Assembly: GCA_040506195.1 (NCBI GenBank)
Contig: JBEVXH010000003.1
Location: 310,001 to 374,000, forward strand
Length of the DNA stretch: 64,000 bases
Direction: 5' to 3'
From: Thiodiazotropha sp040506195
GTDB lineage: Bacteria; Pseudomonadota; Gammaproteobacteria; Chromatiales; Chromatiaceae
The translations under genes were made by a program, and so were the position numbers. The notes under the pieces were generated by a model that saw only the letters and a list, made by a program, of their open reading frames with translations, had not been told where the DNA came from and searched no databases. The stretch's first letter is position 1; every line of letters begins with the position of its first letter. Positions 42,854 to 50,211 of this stretch are shown in pieces.

Positions 42854-42899
42854 AAATACATAACGAGACAGGGGGTCTCGTTAATGTAACTGTTAGGGC
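42854..42899 (+). repeat. attC-like site 2
   Basis: Same 42 bases as site 0 (41829-41870), ending in core GTTAGGGC. Stem of 13-14 pairs with an extrahelical base and loop AGGGG. Marks the end of the second complete cassette. Confidence 0.72.
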
Positions 42900-42905
42900 A
42901 AAATA

Positions 42906-43277
42906 ATGAAAGCAGTGAAAATTACAATTGTCACATTGCTACTGTTATTTTATGTTTCGCAATCTGTTGCAAATGAAACAATTATTATGTCCGTTGAAGA
43001 ATATGTGTTGCTGAAAAAGGAATCACCAGAAAAGGCAGATAATTATTTGTCGGGTGTATTATCCAGTTATGTTTTAGCTAATGCCATGTTAGAAAAACGT
43101 GGTCAAAATGAACTGTTTTGTATGCCAAATAATGTGTCAATTAATAAAGAGAATATAAATGGTATTATCAATCTTGCAACAAGCATAACAACGGAAATAA
43201 ATAAAACAGAACGTTTAAAGGCAAGTGTGGCATCGTTTATTCTGTGGTCATTGGTCGAGGCATACCCATGCAAATAA
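42906..43277 (+). CDS. Cassette gene: secreted Rap1a/Tai-like protein
   Basis: A 123-residue protein with a signal peptide (ITIVTLLLLFYVSQSVA) and two cysteines positioned as FCMPNN and EAYPC. The layout YLSGVLSSYVLANAMLEKRG, LFCMP, then VASFILWSLVEAYPC resembles Rap1a/Tai family periplasmic immunity proteins that bind amidase-type type VI secretion effectors. No effector gene is adjacent, which is normal for cassette-borne orphan immunity genes. The family assignment is from memory of the pattern, not a search. Confidence 0.6.
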   Translation: MKAVKITIVTLLLLFYVSQSVANETIIMSVEEYVLLKKESPEKADNYLSGVLSSYVLANAMLEKRGQNELFCMPNNVSINKENINGIINLATSITTEINKTERLKASVASFILWSLVEAYPCK

Positions 43278-43280
43278 TAG

Positions 43281-43345
43281 GCAGCCCTAACCAGGCGGTA
43301 AACATCGTTCGCTTCGTTCGCGCCCGTTACCGCAACGTTATCTGC
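43281..43345 (+). repeat. attC-like site 3
   Basis: Begins GCAGCCCTAACCAGGCGGTA, has the inner stem with GTTCGC / GCGCCCG and TTACCGC, and ends CAACGTTATCTGC with the GTTATCT core. The outer GCAG...CTGC ends pair. Starts 3 bases after the preceding stop. Confidence 0.8.
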
Positions 43346-43359
43346 ATATAAGAAAAAGC

Positions 43360-44112
43360 ATGGAACCAATACAAGCAATCAAACTACTTAACGGGATATT
43401 GTCAGAGATCGAAGAATCTCCTGGAATTGCCCGAACGGACGATTTTTATGGGCTCAGAGCAGTTGATGCAAAAGTTAAAGAAACAAGGATGATCTTATCA
43501 GGTGTAAATGGTTTGCCTGACACCTTAGTGAAAGATATGGACGGCGATGATAACTTTGAAGCTAATAGTCGTCGTGTTCGTTTGGAAACACTGGCTGAAT
43601 ATGTGAGAAGTGCACTAAAGTTCTTAAATGCAGGTGGGATTACAAAACCAAAGAACCAAATCTATCCTGCACCAGATGTTTCAAACTTAACAAGTACACT
43701 TCCGCACCTTAAGGAGTCTATAGAACGGCGCTGGAAGGAAGCGCAAAAGTGCCAATACACACAATGTTACACCTCCGCCATCATAATGATGGGAAGCATA
43801 CTTGAGGCATTACTACTGTCTCGCGCACTTCTTTCGCCTGAAACAGCTTATCGTGCCAGCAAAGCCCCAAAGAAAAATGGCAAATCACCAGCAATACATG
43901 ACTGGACACTAAATCATCTCGTAGATGTTGCTGTAGAGGTGAAGTGGTTAAAAACTGATCGCGGCAAATTTAGCCACGCACTACGCGAGTCCCGTAATGT
44001 GGTTCATCCGTGGGTGGAAGTAACTACCCATGCCAATTTTGATGAATCTACATGCAAAACAAGCTGGGAAGTGCTAAAGGCATCAGTAGATGATTTACTT
44101 AAATCTATATAA
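43360..44112 (+). CDS. Cassette gene: hypothetical protein with HEPN-like C-terminal motif
   Basis: A 250-residue soluble protein. The second half has TSAIIMMGSILEALLLSRAL (a helix seen in HEPN/DUF-type proteins) and HALRESRNVVHPWVEVTTHA, in which R..RNVVH fits an Rx3-6H pattern. The largest cassette gene of the array. AT-rich codons and 14 bases after the upstream core. A nuclease or abortive-infection-like role is possible but unproven. Confidence 0.62.
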   Translation: MEPIQAIKLLNGILSEIEESPGIARTDDFYGLRAVDAKVKETRMILSGVNGLPDTLVKDMDGDDNFEANSRRVRLETLAEYVRSALKFLNAGGITKPKNQIYPAPDVSNLTSTLPHLKESIERRWKEAQKCQYTQCYTSAIIMMGSILEALLLSRALLSPETAYRASKAPKKNGKSPAIHDWTLNHLVDVAVEVKWLKTDRGKFSHALRESRNVVHPWVEVTTHANFDESTCKTSWEVLKASVDDLLKSI

Positions 44113-44114
44113 AA

Positions 44115-44181
44115 GCAGCTAACAATGTGCTCGTGTTGGACGCTTGCATCGCTACGTGCCTCACAGCTTAAACGTTAACCT
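44115..44181 (+). repeat. attC-like site 4
   Basis: Begins GCAGCTAACAATGTGCTC, includes GTTGGACGC and a complementary right half, ends AAACGTTAACC with core GTTAACC. Less symmetrical than the others but with the right length, spacing and orientation. Last recognisable site of the array. Confidence 0.68.
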
Positions 44182-44199
44182 AATGAGAAACTGTAATCT

Positions 44200-44793
44200 A
44201 TGATTGAAGGGACTGTAATGGCGGCACTGATTGCCTCTTTTGTGACTTTGGTAGGATTAATTATTTCCAAAGAAAACAAAACATCAGAATTTCGGCAAAA
44301 TTGGATAGATGAGCTAAGGCAAGACCTATCCGATCTGATTGGCAACTTTGAGGCTGTTGTTCAGACATATAGAGCTGCAGATAAAGATATTGAAGAATGT
44401 GGGGGTAATCTTACCCGAACGGCAATGATGAAGATGGTCAGGCCAGAAATATTGGCTGCCGAAACCGTTTATGTGAAAGTACTGCTTCGACTTAATCCTG
44501 TAGAGCACATTACGCTTATAGAGCGAATTGAAGAATTAAGACAGAGTGTAATTAACAAGACTCCCGATGAGGATGTGACTCATAAACTGGAACAAAACTT
44601 AGTAGTTGAATCTCAACGCATACTAAAGAAAGAGTGGCAGGTTGTGAAATCAGGAGAGACCACTTTCAGGGCCACAAAACTAATTTCTGGCATCATTGCG
44701 CTAATTATGTTGATTGTATTAGCAGTAAATTCTATTGATGGTTCAAAAGAAGAGCTAGATTCGGTTAACAAGTCAATAAGGTTAAATGACTAA
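44200..44793 (+). CDS. Two-helix membrane protein of unknown function
   Basis: A 197-residue protein. An N-terminal hydrophobic segment (MAALIASFVTLVGLIIS) is followed by ENKTSEFRQNWIDELRQDLS, a long helical domain, and a second membrane segment near residues 160-180 (LISGIIALIMLIVLAV). The E-x-K-x-S-x-FRQxWIxxLR sequence recurs in small membrane proteins on phages and islands as I recall. It starts just after the last attC core, so it may be a cassette gene without a recognisable downstream site. ATG 44218 is an alternative start. Confidence 0.6.
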   Translation: MIEGTVMAALIASFVTLVGLIISKENKTSEFRQNWIDELRQDLSDLIGNFEAVVQTYRAADKDIEECGGNLTRTAMMKMVRPEILAAETVYVKVLLRLNPVEHITLIERIEELRQSVINKTPDEDVTHKLEQNLVVESQRILKKEWQVVKSGETTFRATKLISGIIALIMLIVLAVNSIDGSKEELDSVNKSIRLND

Positions 44794-44986
44794 TAGGATA
44801 TGCTTCGTAATCGTATACAAGAATTGGCCTATATTGCCGACACCTCTCAGCATCAGGCACTACTGATGCAGATGTGTAATGTATGCGTTCGATTTCACTG
44901 AAAAGCCTGATTACATAATATCTGAAAAGCAATGGAAGTAAGTCATCCAATGAGGCAATACATTCAATAAAATAACTAATTAAACG

Positions 44987-45652
44987 ATGGATACTAAATT
45001 AAAAGGCAATTTATCTTATCACATAAACATCACCAATAATTGTGGTTTGGTTAATAATACTGCATTAGGCAGAAAAATGATGGTCTCCAGCAATAACTTA
45101 GTATTTTGCTATTTAAACAACACATTATTTCTTGAGTGTGTCATACAGCCAGAATTCATTAATACCCCAAACCTTTATACTATTTTCAGCAAACGAAGCC
45201 TCGAAAATATTCCATATCTTGTTTCAGATCTTTCTAAAGATCTTGCAGAATATTCCGTTTGTAGGCAAACAATAAATGAAGAAACAGAGAGGAATATTTT
45301 AGATATAAGAAATAATCTAAATTCCGCTTTCGACAAAAAAAATAAACCAATTATTATTGAATGCTCAGAAAGCTCCTACTATTTGATACTAGAAGGGAAC
45401 AAAAGAATTACTGCTATGCATATGAATAAAGATGTATTTTTTAATCCAATCCAAGCATATGTAGGTAAAACTTCACTTCAATGGCATTGTATGCTTGCCT
45501 TGCACGGAATGACAGCAGGAAGGGACAGCCTTCATCCCGGGGGATGGGGTGAACAAGCCGAAAGGGTTTTTAACCTACCCTACCGACACAACGGACGACG
45601 CGGCCCGAGCATTCGCTACTCTCCAATACATCCCGACAGGTGTTGCCGATAA
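44987..45652 (+). CDS. ParB-like hypothetical protein, chimeric at its 3' end
   Basis: The first 165 or so residues form an AT-rich, coherent protein with NKPIIIECSESSYYLILEGN and KRITAMHMNKDVFFNPIQAY; the EGNKR-x-TAM sequence is like the ParB/Srx N-terminal nucleotide-binding domain. From about base 45490 the frame runs out of phase into GC-rich DNA of a phage capsid gene (residues after SLQWHC), so the last 50 residues are not native. The real C-terminus was probably lost at the junction. Confidence 0.5.
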   Translation: MDTKLKGNLSYHINITNNCGLVNNTALGRKMMVSSNNLVFCYLNNTLFLECVIQPEFINTPNLYTIFSKRSLENIPYLVSDLSKDLAEYSVCRQTINEETERNILDIRNNLNSAFDKKNKPIIIECSESSYYLILEGNKRITAMHMNKDVFFNPIQAYVGKTSLQWHCMLALHGMTAGRDSLHPGGWGEQAERVFNLPYRHNGRRGPSIRYSPIHPDRCCR

Positions 45653-45983
45653 CTGGCCTGCGACGGACGCTGATACAGCGAACCTGCTGATCGACACGGT
45701 CCATAAGTTGCGACCTGCCTACCGGCAAGGGGCGGTATGGGTGATGAACAGCACCACCCTCTCGACTATCCGCAAACTGAAGGATGTGAACGGTCAATTC
45801 CTTTGGCAGAACTCACTGGTCGAGGGCCAGCCTGGAATGTTGTGGGGCTACCCGGTCATCGAGGCCGAGGACATGCCGGATATCGTGGCGGATAGTCTCT
45901 CCGTGGCGTTCGGCAACTTCGACCGGGGTTATACCGTGGTGAACTCTGAGGCGATCAAGCTTATCAAGTTAGCTGCAACATAA
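45513..45983 (+). pseudogene. HK97-type phage major capsid protein, C-terminal fragment
   Basis: From after an in-frame TGA at 45510-45512 the frame reads EGTAFIPGDGVNKPKGFLTY, LRPAYRQGAVWVMNSTTLST, WQNSLVEGQPGMLWGYPVIE and AEDMPDIVADSLSVAFGNFD, the C-terminal half of an HK97-fold capsid protein. The N-terminal half and prohead genes are absent. GC content is higher than in the adjacent cassette DNA, marking a different origin. Bases 45984-46176 hold no recognisable gene. Confidence 0.8.
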
Positions 45984-46176
45984 CGGATATGGACCTGGGC
46001 ATGTCCATAAACCGCCCTTTCATGACTTGTTTGCTTCTGCCCATCCGGGGGACCAGTATAAGTCGGTGAGTGCCTGGGCATGAAATAACCCCGACAGCCT
46101 GCGGTCCGAACTCATGAGTCCATTGTGGCTTACCACCTCGGGCGTGACAGGCAAAAAAATCCTTTAACCGGTTGGC

Positions 46177-46434
46177 TCAACCTGACTCGATCGACGCGCC
46201 GAGTTCGACCATTTTCTTATACACACGGTCGAGTTCATCGGTTTCGAGGCAAAGTTTTGCGGAAAGGAAAAAGAGCATGTGAAAGCTCATGTGCCGAGGG
46301 TTTTTCCCACCTGTATATTTTCGCCACTGCTGGCCACCGGCAACGTGAATAAACTCCGCCATCTCGGATTGAGTGAGACTAAGCTCCTCGCGAATCGCCA
46401 GCAGCTCATTGGTGGTTGGAGGCGTGTATTTCAT
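46177..46434 (-). CDS. XRE-family helix-turn-helix regulator
   Basis: About 85 residues from ATG 46434, favoured over ATG 46455 because AGGGA precedes it by seven bases. The helix-turn-helix is TTNELLAIREELSLTQSEMA then EFIHVAGGQQWRKYTGGKNP, with an unusual Gly-Gly-Gln-Gln in the recognition region. The only leftward gene of the island interior; divergent to the small plus-strand ORFs, as in phage-satellite control regions. Confidence 0.75.
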   Translation of the reverse strand: MKYTPPTTNELLAIREELSLTQSEMAEFIHVAGGQQWRKYTGGKNPRHMSFHMLFFLSAKLCLETDELDRVYKKMVELGASIESG

Positions 46435-46718
46435 GGTGAATTCCCTGGCTTTCATCTTCGATATTTAGACCGAAATCTATGTATGTCACCGATCAGGAAT
46501 TGTGTCAATCAGGTCCATGGGCGAGGTGGAAAATCTTTGAAATTTTAATCAGATGCGGTTTTTTTGTGCCTGCAATCCGGGCATGACCGGTTTTTCTATG
46601 GCGAGTTGATAGGGCTGAATAAAACACCTTCGGGGAATAAGCCCAGCCGTCTTGTAGCGATAGTTGAGGCCCGCCACCCTCATTCTGGTGGCGACTACTA
46701 AACTACAAGGAGTTCATC

Positions 46719-46979
46719 ATGAACGCATTCGATCATAGCGCTGTTCTGGCGCTGTGAAACATCTACCAAAAACTGTACCGGATCCAAGCTGCAACAATCC
46801 TTTTGAATGAGATTATGAACGGCGATATTGAGGATCTCGATAGTAGTGCCTCTCCAATTTCCTTCACTGCACTGGCATCTGATGCACTGTGCGGTGCCAT
46901 GAAGGGTATATTTAGTGATTGCGAGGAAATTCAAGAAGCCCTTGAAGCAACAGGGGGGGAAGTCGTTCATAGACCTTAA
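46719..46979 (+). pseudogene. Small ORF interrupted by an in-frame TGA at codon 13
   Basis: With AAGGAG six bases upstream, ATG 46719 opens NAFDHSAVLAL, then TGA (46755-46757), then continues in the same frame through NIYQKLYRIQAATILLNEIM, SFTALASDALCGAMKGIFSD and ends at TAA 46977-46979, 87 codons in all. The second half has good protein character and links helically. Either a nonsense mutant of a small satellite gene or a translation start downstream (ATG 46815). No selenocysteine element is apparent. Upstream, 46456-46718 has no gene but contains an inverted pair CCGCCACC / GGTGGCG. Confidence 0.5.
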
Positions 46980-47021
46980 AGCAGGAGCGGTCAAGGAATC
47001 TGAGGGCAAGGTGGACGAGCC

Positions 47022-47258
47022 ATGACATGCACCATAAACAAGACCGACACCATTGACCTGCAGGAAACCCTTTTGCACGCCATCAAAGATATGAGCGGGT
47101 TGCTTTCAATCAGCACAAACGACAACAACGATAAGTTATTGACTCCCGCATTCATTAGCAGCGTAGCTAATGATATTAGCTCACTTACTGAAATTATTAT
47201 CAACAACAAGGACAACACAGGGCAGGCTTGCCCTGGACCTTCAAACCTCAAGATCTAA
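47022..47258 (+). CDS. Small hypothetical protein of the island
   Basis: A 78-residue soluble protein starting at ATG 47022, 42 bases after the interrupted ORF and in the same orientation. Helical, Asn/Ser/Ile-rich with IDLQETLLHAIKDMSGLLSI and SSVANDISSLTEIIINNKDN. Architecture parallels the preceding ORF, so the two may form a small gene pair of a satellite element. After it, 47259-47546 has only a 32-codon frame (ATG 47286) of unclear value. Confidence 0.5.
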   Translation: MTCTINKTDTIDLQETLLHAIKDMSGLLSISTNDNNDKLLTPAFISSVANDISSLTEIIINNKDNTGQACPGPSNLKI

Positions 47259-47546
47259 TATCAATGCTGAGTTGGCAAATCAGGCATGAACACCGCTATA
47301 ATCACAAAAAGTAATGTGCCAGACCCCGCATCAAAGCCCCCCGTCCAAAGGGGGTGGCGCTGTGGACAAATCCACTGGTAACATCCTAAGCCCCTCCACA
47401 GCTGGTGGAAAACGCGTAATGGTGATACTAGCTCTATTTGAGACAACAGAACCTCATCAATGGAGATTTGATATCTCAAATGCACTTTGGTGGTCAGTCA
47501 TATCTTCAATAATAATCTCAACAGTTAATTCTTGATTATTAGTTAA

Positions 47547-48659
47547 ATGAATAAATCACCATGTATACCTGACACCTTACCTATAGATGGCCTAGACTGG
47601 AAGCGCCTCGCTAAATTTGCAAGCAAGGCAACACTGGTAATCGCTAGATATGATGGAACTTTAAAAGGCATGGTAAATGCTGCTGTCTTGTTGTCACCAA
47701 TAACTAGCCAAGAAGCAGTGCTTTCATCTCGTATAGAGGGCACACAGGCGTCATTGACCGAGGTGCTTAAGCATGAAGCCGGCGAACAGTATAGTGAAAC
47801 GAAACAGAGCGATATTAAAGAAGTAATGAATTATCGTCGTGCTCTCTTAATGGCCGAAGAAGCACTCAAAGACCGTCCAGTTACCTTGCAATTAATTCGT
47901 GAATTACATGATCTACTCATGACCGATGTACGCGGTGGGGACCAAACCCCTGGCGCGTTTAGGACAACACAGAATTGGATAGGAAAGAAAGGCACACCTA
48001 TCGAACAAGCACGATTCATCCCACCAACCCCTTTAATTATGGAGGATGCACTTGATAATTTACAAAACTACATTGCTATGGATGATATTGACCCCTTGGT
48101 ACAACTCGCCATTATCCATGCTCAATTTGAAATAATACATCCTTTTAAAGACGGTAATGGCCGACTAGGGCGGATGCTTATTCCATTACTGCTTTATCAA
48201 AAAGAAGTTTTGCAAAGACCAATGTTCTACCTAAGTGAATACCTAGAAGAATCAGATCAAGAATATCGTGATCGCTTATTAGCAATAACAGAGGATGGTG
48301 ACTGGCAGGGATGGATTGAGTTTTTTCTCAAAGCAATACACTATCAAGCAGTTCGTAATACTGAGAAAGCCGCACTAATCCATATTCTATATGAAAACAT
48401 GAAGAAGGCATTTGTCGACATCACGCATTCTCAGTATGCCGTCTCAGCTCTTGATGCTTTTTTTACTCGCCCAATCATGAACAGTGGCGATTTCTTCAGA
48501 CTCAGCAATATGGAAAATCGTGGCACAGCCAACACCATGCTCCGCAATCTAGTAAATGAAGGAATACTTACTATCTTGCGGGAGGGATCAGGAAGACGAT
48601 CGGCAATTTACGCATTTCCCGCTCTGATCAACATTTCTGAAGGGCATCAGGTCCTCTAA
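47547..48659 (+). CDS. Fic-domain AMP transferase with N-terminal inhibitory motif
   Basis: A 370-residue Fic protein. The active-site motif HPFKDGNGRLGR is at residues 198-209 with catalytic His198. An N-terminal inhibition motif S-R-I-E-G (residues 61-65) matches the (S/T)xxxE(G/N) helix that blocks ATP in class II Fic proteins; its Glu64 would hold the protein inactive. A Fic_N-like region precedes the motif and a C-terminal winged-helix-like segment (NRGTANTMLRNLVNEGILTI) follows. Fic proteins attach AMP to Ser/Thr/Tyr of targets. No separate antitoxin is present, as expected for class II. Confidence 0.92.
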   Translation: MNKSPCIPDTLPIDGLDWKRLAKFASKATLVIARYDGTLKGMVNAAVLLSPITSQEAVLSSRIEGTQASLTEVLKHEAGEQYSETKQSDIKEVMNYRRALLMAEEALKDRPVTLQLIRELHDLLMTDVRGGDQTPGAFRTTQNWIGKKGTPIEQARFIPPTPLIMEDALDNLQNYIAMDDIDPLVQLAIIHAQFEIIHPFKDGNGRLGRMLIPLLLYQKEVLQRPMFYLSEYLEESDQEYRDRLLAITEDGDWQGWIEFFLKAIHYQAVRNTEKAALIHILYENMKKAFVDITHSQYAVSALDAFFTRPIMNSGDFFRLSNMENRGTANTMLRNLVNEGILTILREGSGRRSAIYAFPALINISEGHQVL

Positions 48660-48701
48660 TATTCTTGCATTTTTTTAAGGTCTTTTTGTATACGGTGAAT
48701 A

Positions 48702-48763
48702 AACAACAAAATCGTTTGTGTACGATATTTATTTATATTTCGTACACAAACGATTTTGTTGTT
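48702..48763. repeat. 24-base perfect inverted repeat at the island's right end
   Basis: Arms 48702-48725 and 48740-48763 (AACAACAAAATCGTTTGTGT plus ACGA, and complement) with a 14-base A/T-only loop. Located 42 bases after the Fic stop and 90 bases before tRNA-Met. The AT-rich composition is unlike ordinary terminators; it could be a terminator, a recombination accessory site or the scar of a small mobile element. Confidence 0.85.
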
Positions 48764-48810
48764 ATTGGAGCATACACAAATAACATCATAACCGTATCGC
48801 TTGCTTACAC

Positions 48811-48834
48811 AAAAAAACCCGGCGGCGCCGGGTT
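48811..48834 (-). terminator. Terminator of tRNA-Met
   Basis: On the minus strand an 8-base stem AACCCGGC (loop GCC) followed by a run of seven T. It lies 22 bases after the tRNA 3' end. The island-derived equivalent of the hairpin at 41233-41267. Confidence 0.8.
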
Positions 48835-48853
48835 ACTTGTAACTTATTGATTT

Positions 48854-48900
48854 TATGGTAGCAAGGGGCAGATTCGAACTGCCGACCCCAGCATTATGAG
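48854..48900 (-). repeat. Direct repeat, tRNA-Met 3' part (island attachment site)
   Basis: Identical to 41279-41325 and here part of the intact tRNA gene, so the functional tRNA was restored by sequence carried in on the element. Confidence 0.9.
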
Positions 48901-48932
48901 TGCTGTGCTCTAACCAGCTGAGCTACCTTGCC
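48856..48932 (-). tRNA. tRNA-Met (CAT anticodon), elongator type
   Basis: A 77-base cloverleaf on the minus strand beginning GGCAAGGTAGCTCAGCTGG, anticodon stem-loop with CTCATAA, T-loop GTTCGAATC and encoded CCA end. Acceptor GGCAAGG pairs with CCTTGCT (first pair G-U). The neighbour of ychF, as often in gammaproteobacteria. Its 3' part is the integration site of the island. Confidence 0.95.
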
Positions 48933-48986
48933 AGAAGCTGTTGTGAAGGGCGTGGAATATACTGTTGCCATACCCCCCTGTCAATA

Positions 48987-50078
48987 TCAGACGTTAAATC
49001 GGAAGTGGATGACATCGCCATCCCGGACCACATACTCCTTGCCCTCGGAACGTAGTTTACCGGCTTCTCTCGCACCCTGCTCCCCTTTACAGGCGACAAA
49101 ATCCTCATAGGCCACGACTTCGGCACGAATAAAGCCTCGTTCGAAATCGGTATGGATGACACCGGCCGCCTGCGGCGCCGTGGCGCTGACAGGTATGGTC
49201 CAGGCCCTCACCTCTTTCTCGCCGGCGGTGAAATAGGTTTCAAGACCCAGCAGTTTGTAACCTGCTCTGACCACCCGGTTCAAACCCGGCTCTTGCAGCC
49301 CCAGGTCAGCCAGGAACTCACCTCTTTCGTCTTCATCCAGCTCGACTATTTCAGCTTCGATGGCGGCGCAAACCGGTACCACCTCCGCGCCTTCGCCGGC
49401 CGCCAAGGCGGATAAGGCATCCAGATGAGGATTGTCTGTAAAACCGTCTTCCGCCACGTTGGCGATATAGAGTACCGGCTTGATCGTGAGCAGAAACAGA
49501 TCGCGGAGTTCCTCCCTTTCATCGTCGTCCAATTCCATGCTGCGAACCGGTTTCGCCGCGTTCAAATGGTCGCGTACCCTCTCCAGCAAGGCCTTACGCG
49601 CCAATATCTTCTTGTCACCGGTCTTGGCCTGTCTGAGGCTTTTCTCAAGCGCCTTCTCAACCGACTCCAGATCGGCCAGGCCCAGTTCGGTATTGATAAC
49701 CTCCACATCGCTGATCGGATCGACCCGACCGGCCACATGCACCACGTCACTATCCTCAAAACAGCGTACCACCTGTGCGATAGCGTCTGTCTCGCGGATG
49801 TTGGCCAGAAATTTATTTCCCAATCCCTCCCCATTTGAAGCCCCGGCGACCAGTCCCGCGATATCCACGAACTGCATGCTGGTGGGGATGACGGCTTGCG
49901 GGTTGACTATCGACGCGATCACATCCAGGCGGGCATCCGGCAGGGGCACCACACCGACATTGGGATCGATGGTGCAAAAGGGGTAGTTTTCCGCCGCGAT
50001 TGTAGCCTTGGTCAAGGCATTGAAAAGAGTTGACTTACCGACATTCGGCAGACCCACGATACCGCATTTGAATCCCAT
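48987..50078 (-). CDS. ychF: Redox-responsive ATPase/GTPase YchF
   Basis: 363 residues from ATG 50078, the length of E. coli YchF; an upstream start at 50108 would add ten residues. Obg-family G domain with P-loop GLPNVGKST, switch region FVDIAGLVAGASNGEGLGNK, and C-terminal TGS domain with PVSATAPQAAGVIHTDFERG and RAEVVAYEDF. YchF binds the 70S ribosome and hydrolyses ATP; it influences oxidative stress response. Highly conserved core gene. Confidence 0.96.
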   Translation of the reverse strand: MGFKCGIVGLPNVGKSTLFNALTKATIAAENYPFCTIDPNVGVVPLPDARLDVIASIVNPQAVIPTSMQFVDIAGLVAGASNGEGLGNKFLANIRETDAIAQVVRCFEDSDVVHVAGRVDPISDVEVINTELGLADLESVEKALEKSLRQAKTGDKKILARKALLERVRDHLNAAKPVRSMELDDDEREELRDLFLLTIKPVLYIANVAEDGFTDNPHLDALSALAAGEGAEVVPVCAAIEAEIVELDEDERGEFLADLGLQEPGLNRVVRAGYKLLGLETYFTAGEKEVRAWTIPVSATAPQAAGVIHTDFERGFIRAEVVAYEDFVACKGEQGAREAGKLRSEGKEYVVRDGDVIHFRFNV

Positions 50079-50211
50079 CTGGAACGACCCCTGGAAAAAA
50101 AGGGGCAAGCATACCGGAAAGGAGGGCCGATGGGCAGCCCTCCGATATCATTACAGGCGCCCTGCTTTATGAACCGCTGTCAGAAAAACAGCGCTGCGCC
50201 GAGATCAATTA

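Larger units (their letters stand above)
41279..48900. mobile_element. Genomic island in tRNA-Met, lacking an integrase
   Basis: About 7.6 kb between the two 47-base repeats. It is AT-rich compared with both flanks and carries an integron cassette array, a phage capsid fragment, an XRE regulator, small satellite-type ORFs and a Fic gene. No integrase, transposase or relaxase frame is visible, so the element is probably no longer able to move by itself, or is mobilised in trans. The order at the right end (Fic, large inverted repeat, terminator, tRNA) shows the side where an integrase would be expected. Confidence 0.82.

Noticed and set aside
41829..42899. CRISPR array because of the repeated 42-base sequence
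   Set aside because: Only two copies about 1 kb apart with genes between them, and palindromic attC structure; no regular spacers or cas genes.
44794..44986. Possible sixth attC site after the two-helix membrane protein
   Set aside because: No GTTRRRY core paired with a complementary left box; only weak symmetry.
45549..45983. Intact phage capsid gene
   Set aside because: The frame begins within the fold with no start-site evidence and lacks the N-terminal half; treated as a fragment.
46719..46979. Selenoprotein gene because of the in-frame TGA
   Set aside because: No SECIS-like hairpin directly after the TGA and no redox motif around it; nonsense mutation or restart is simpler.
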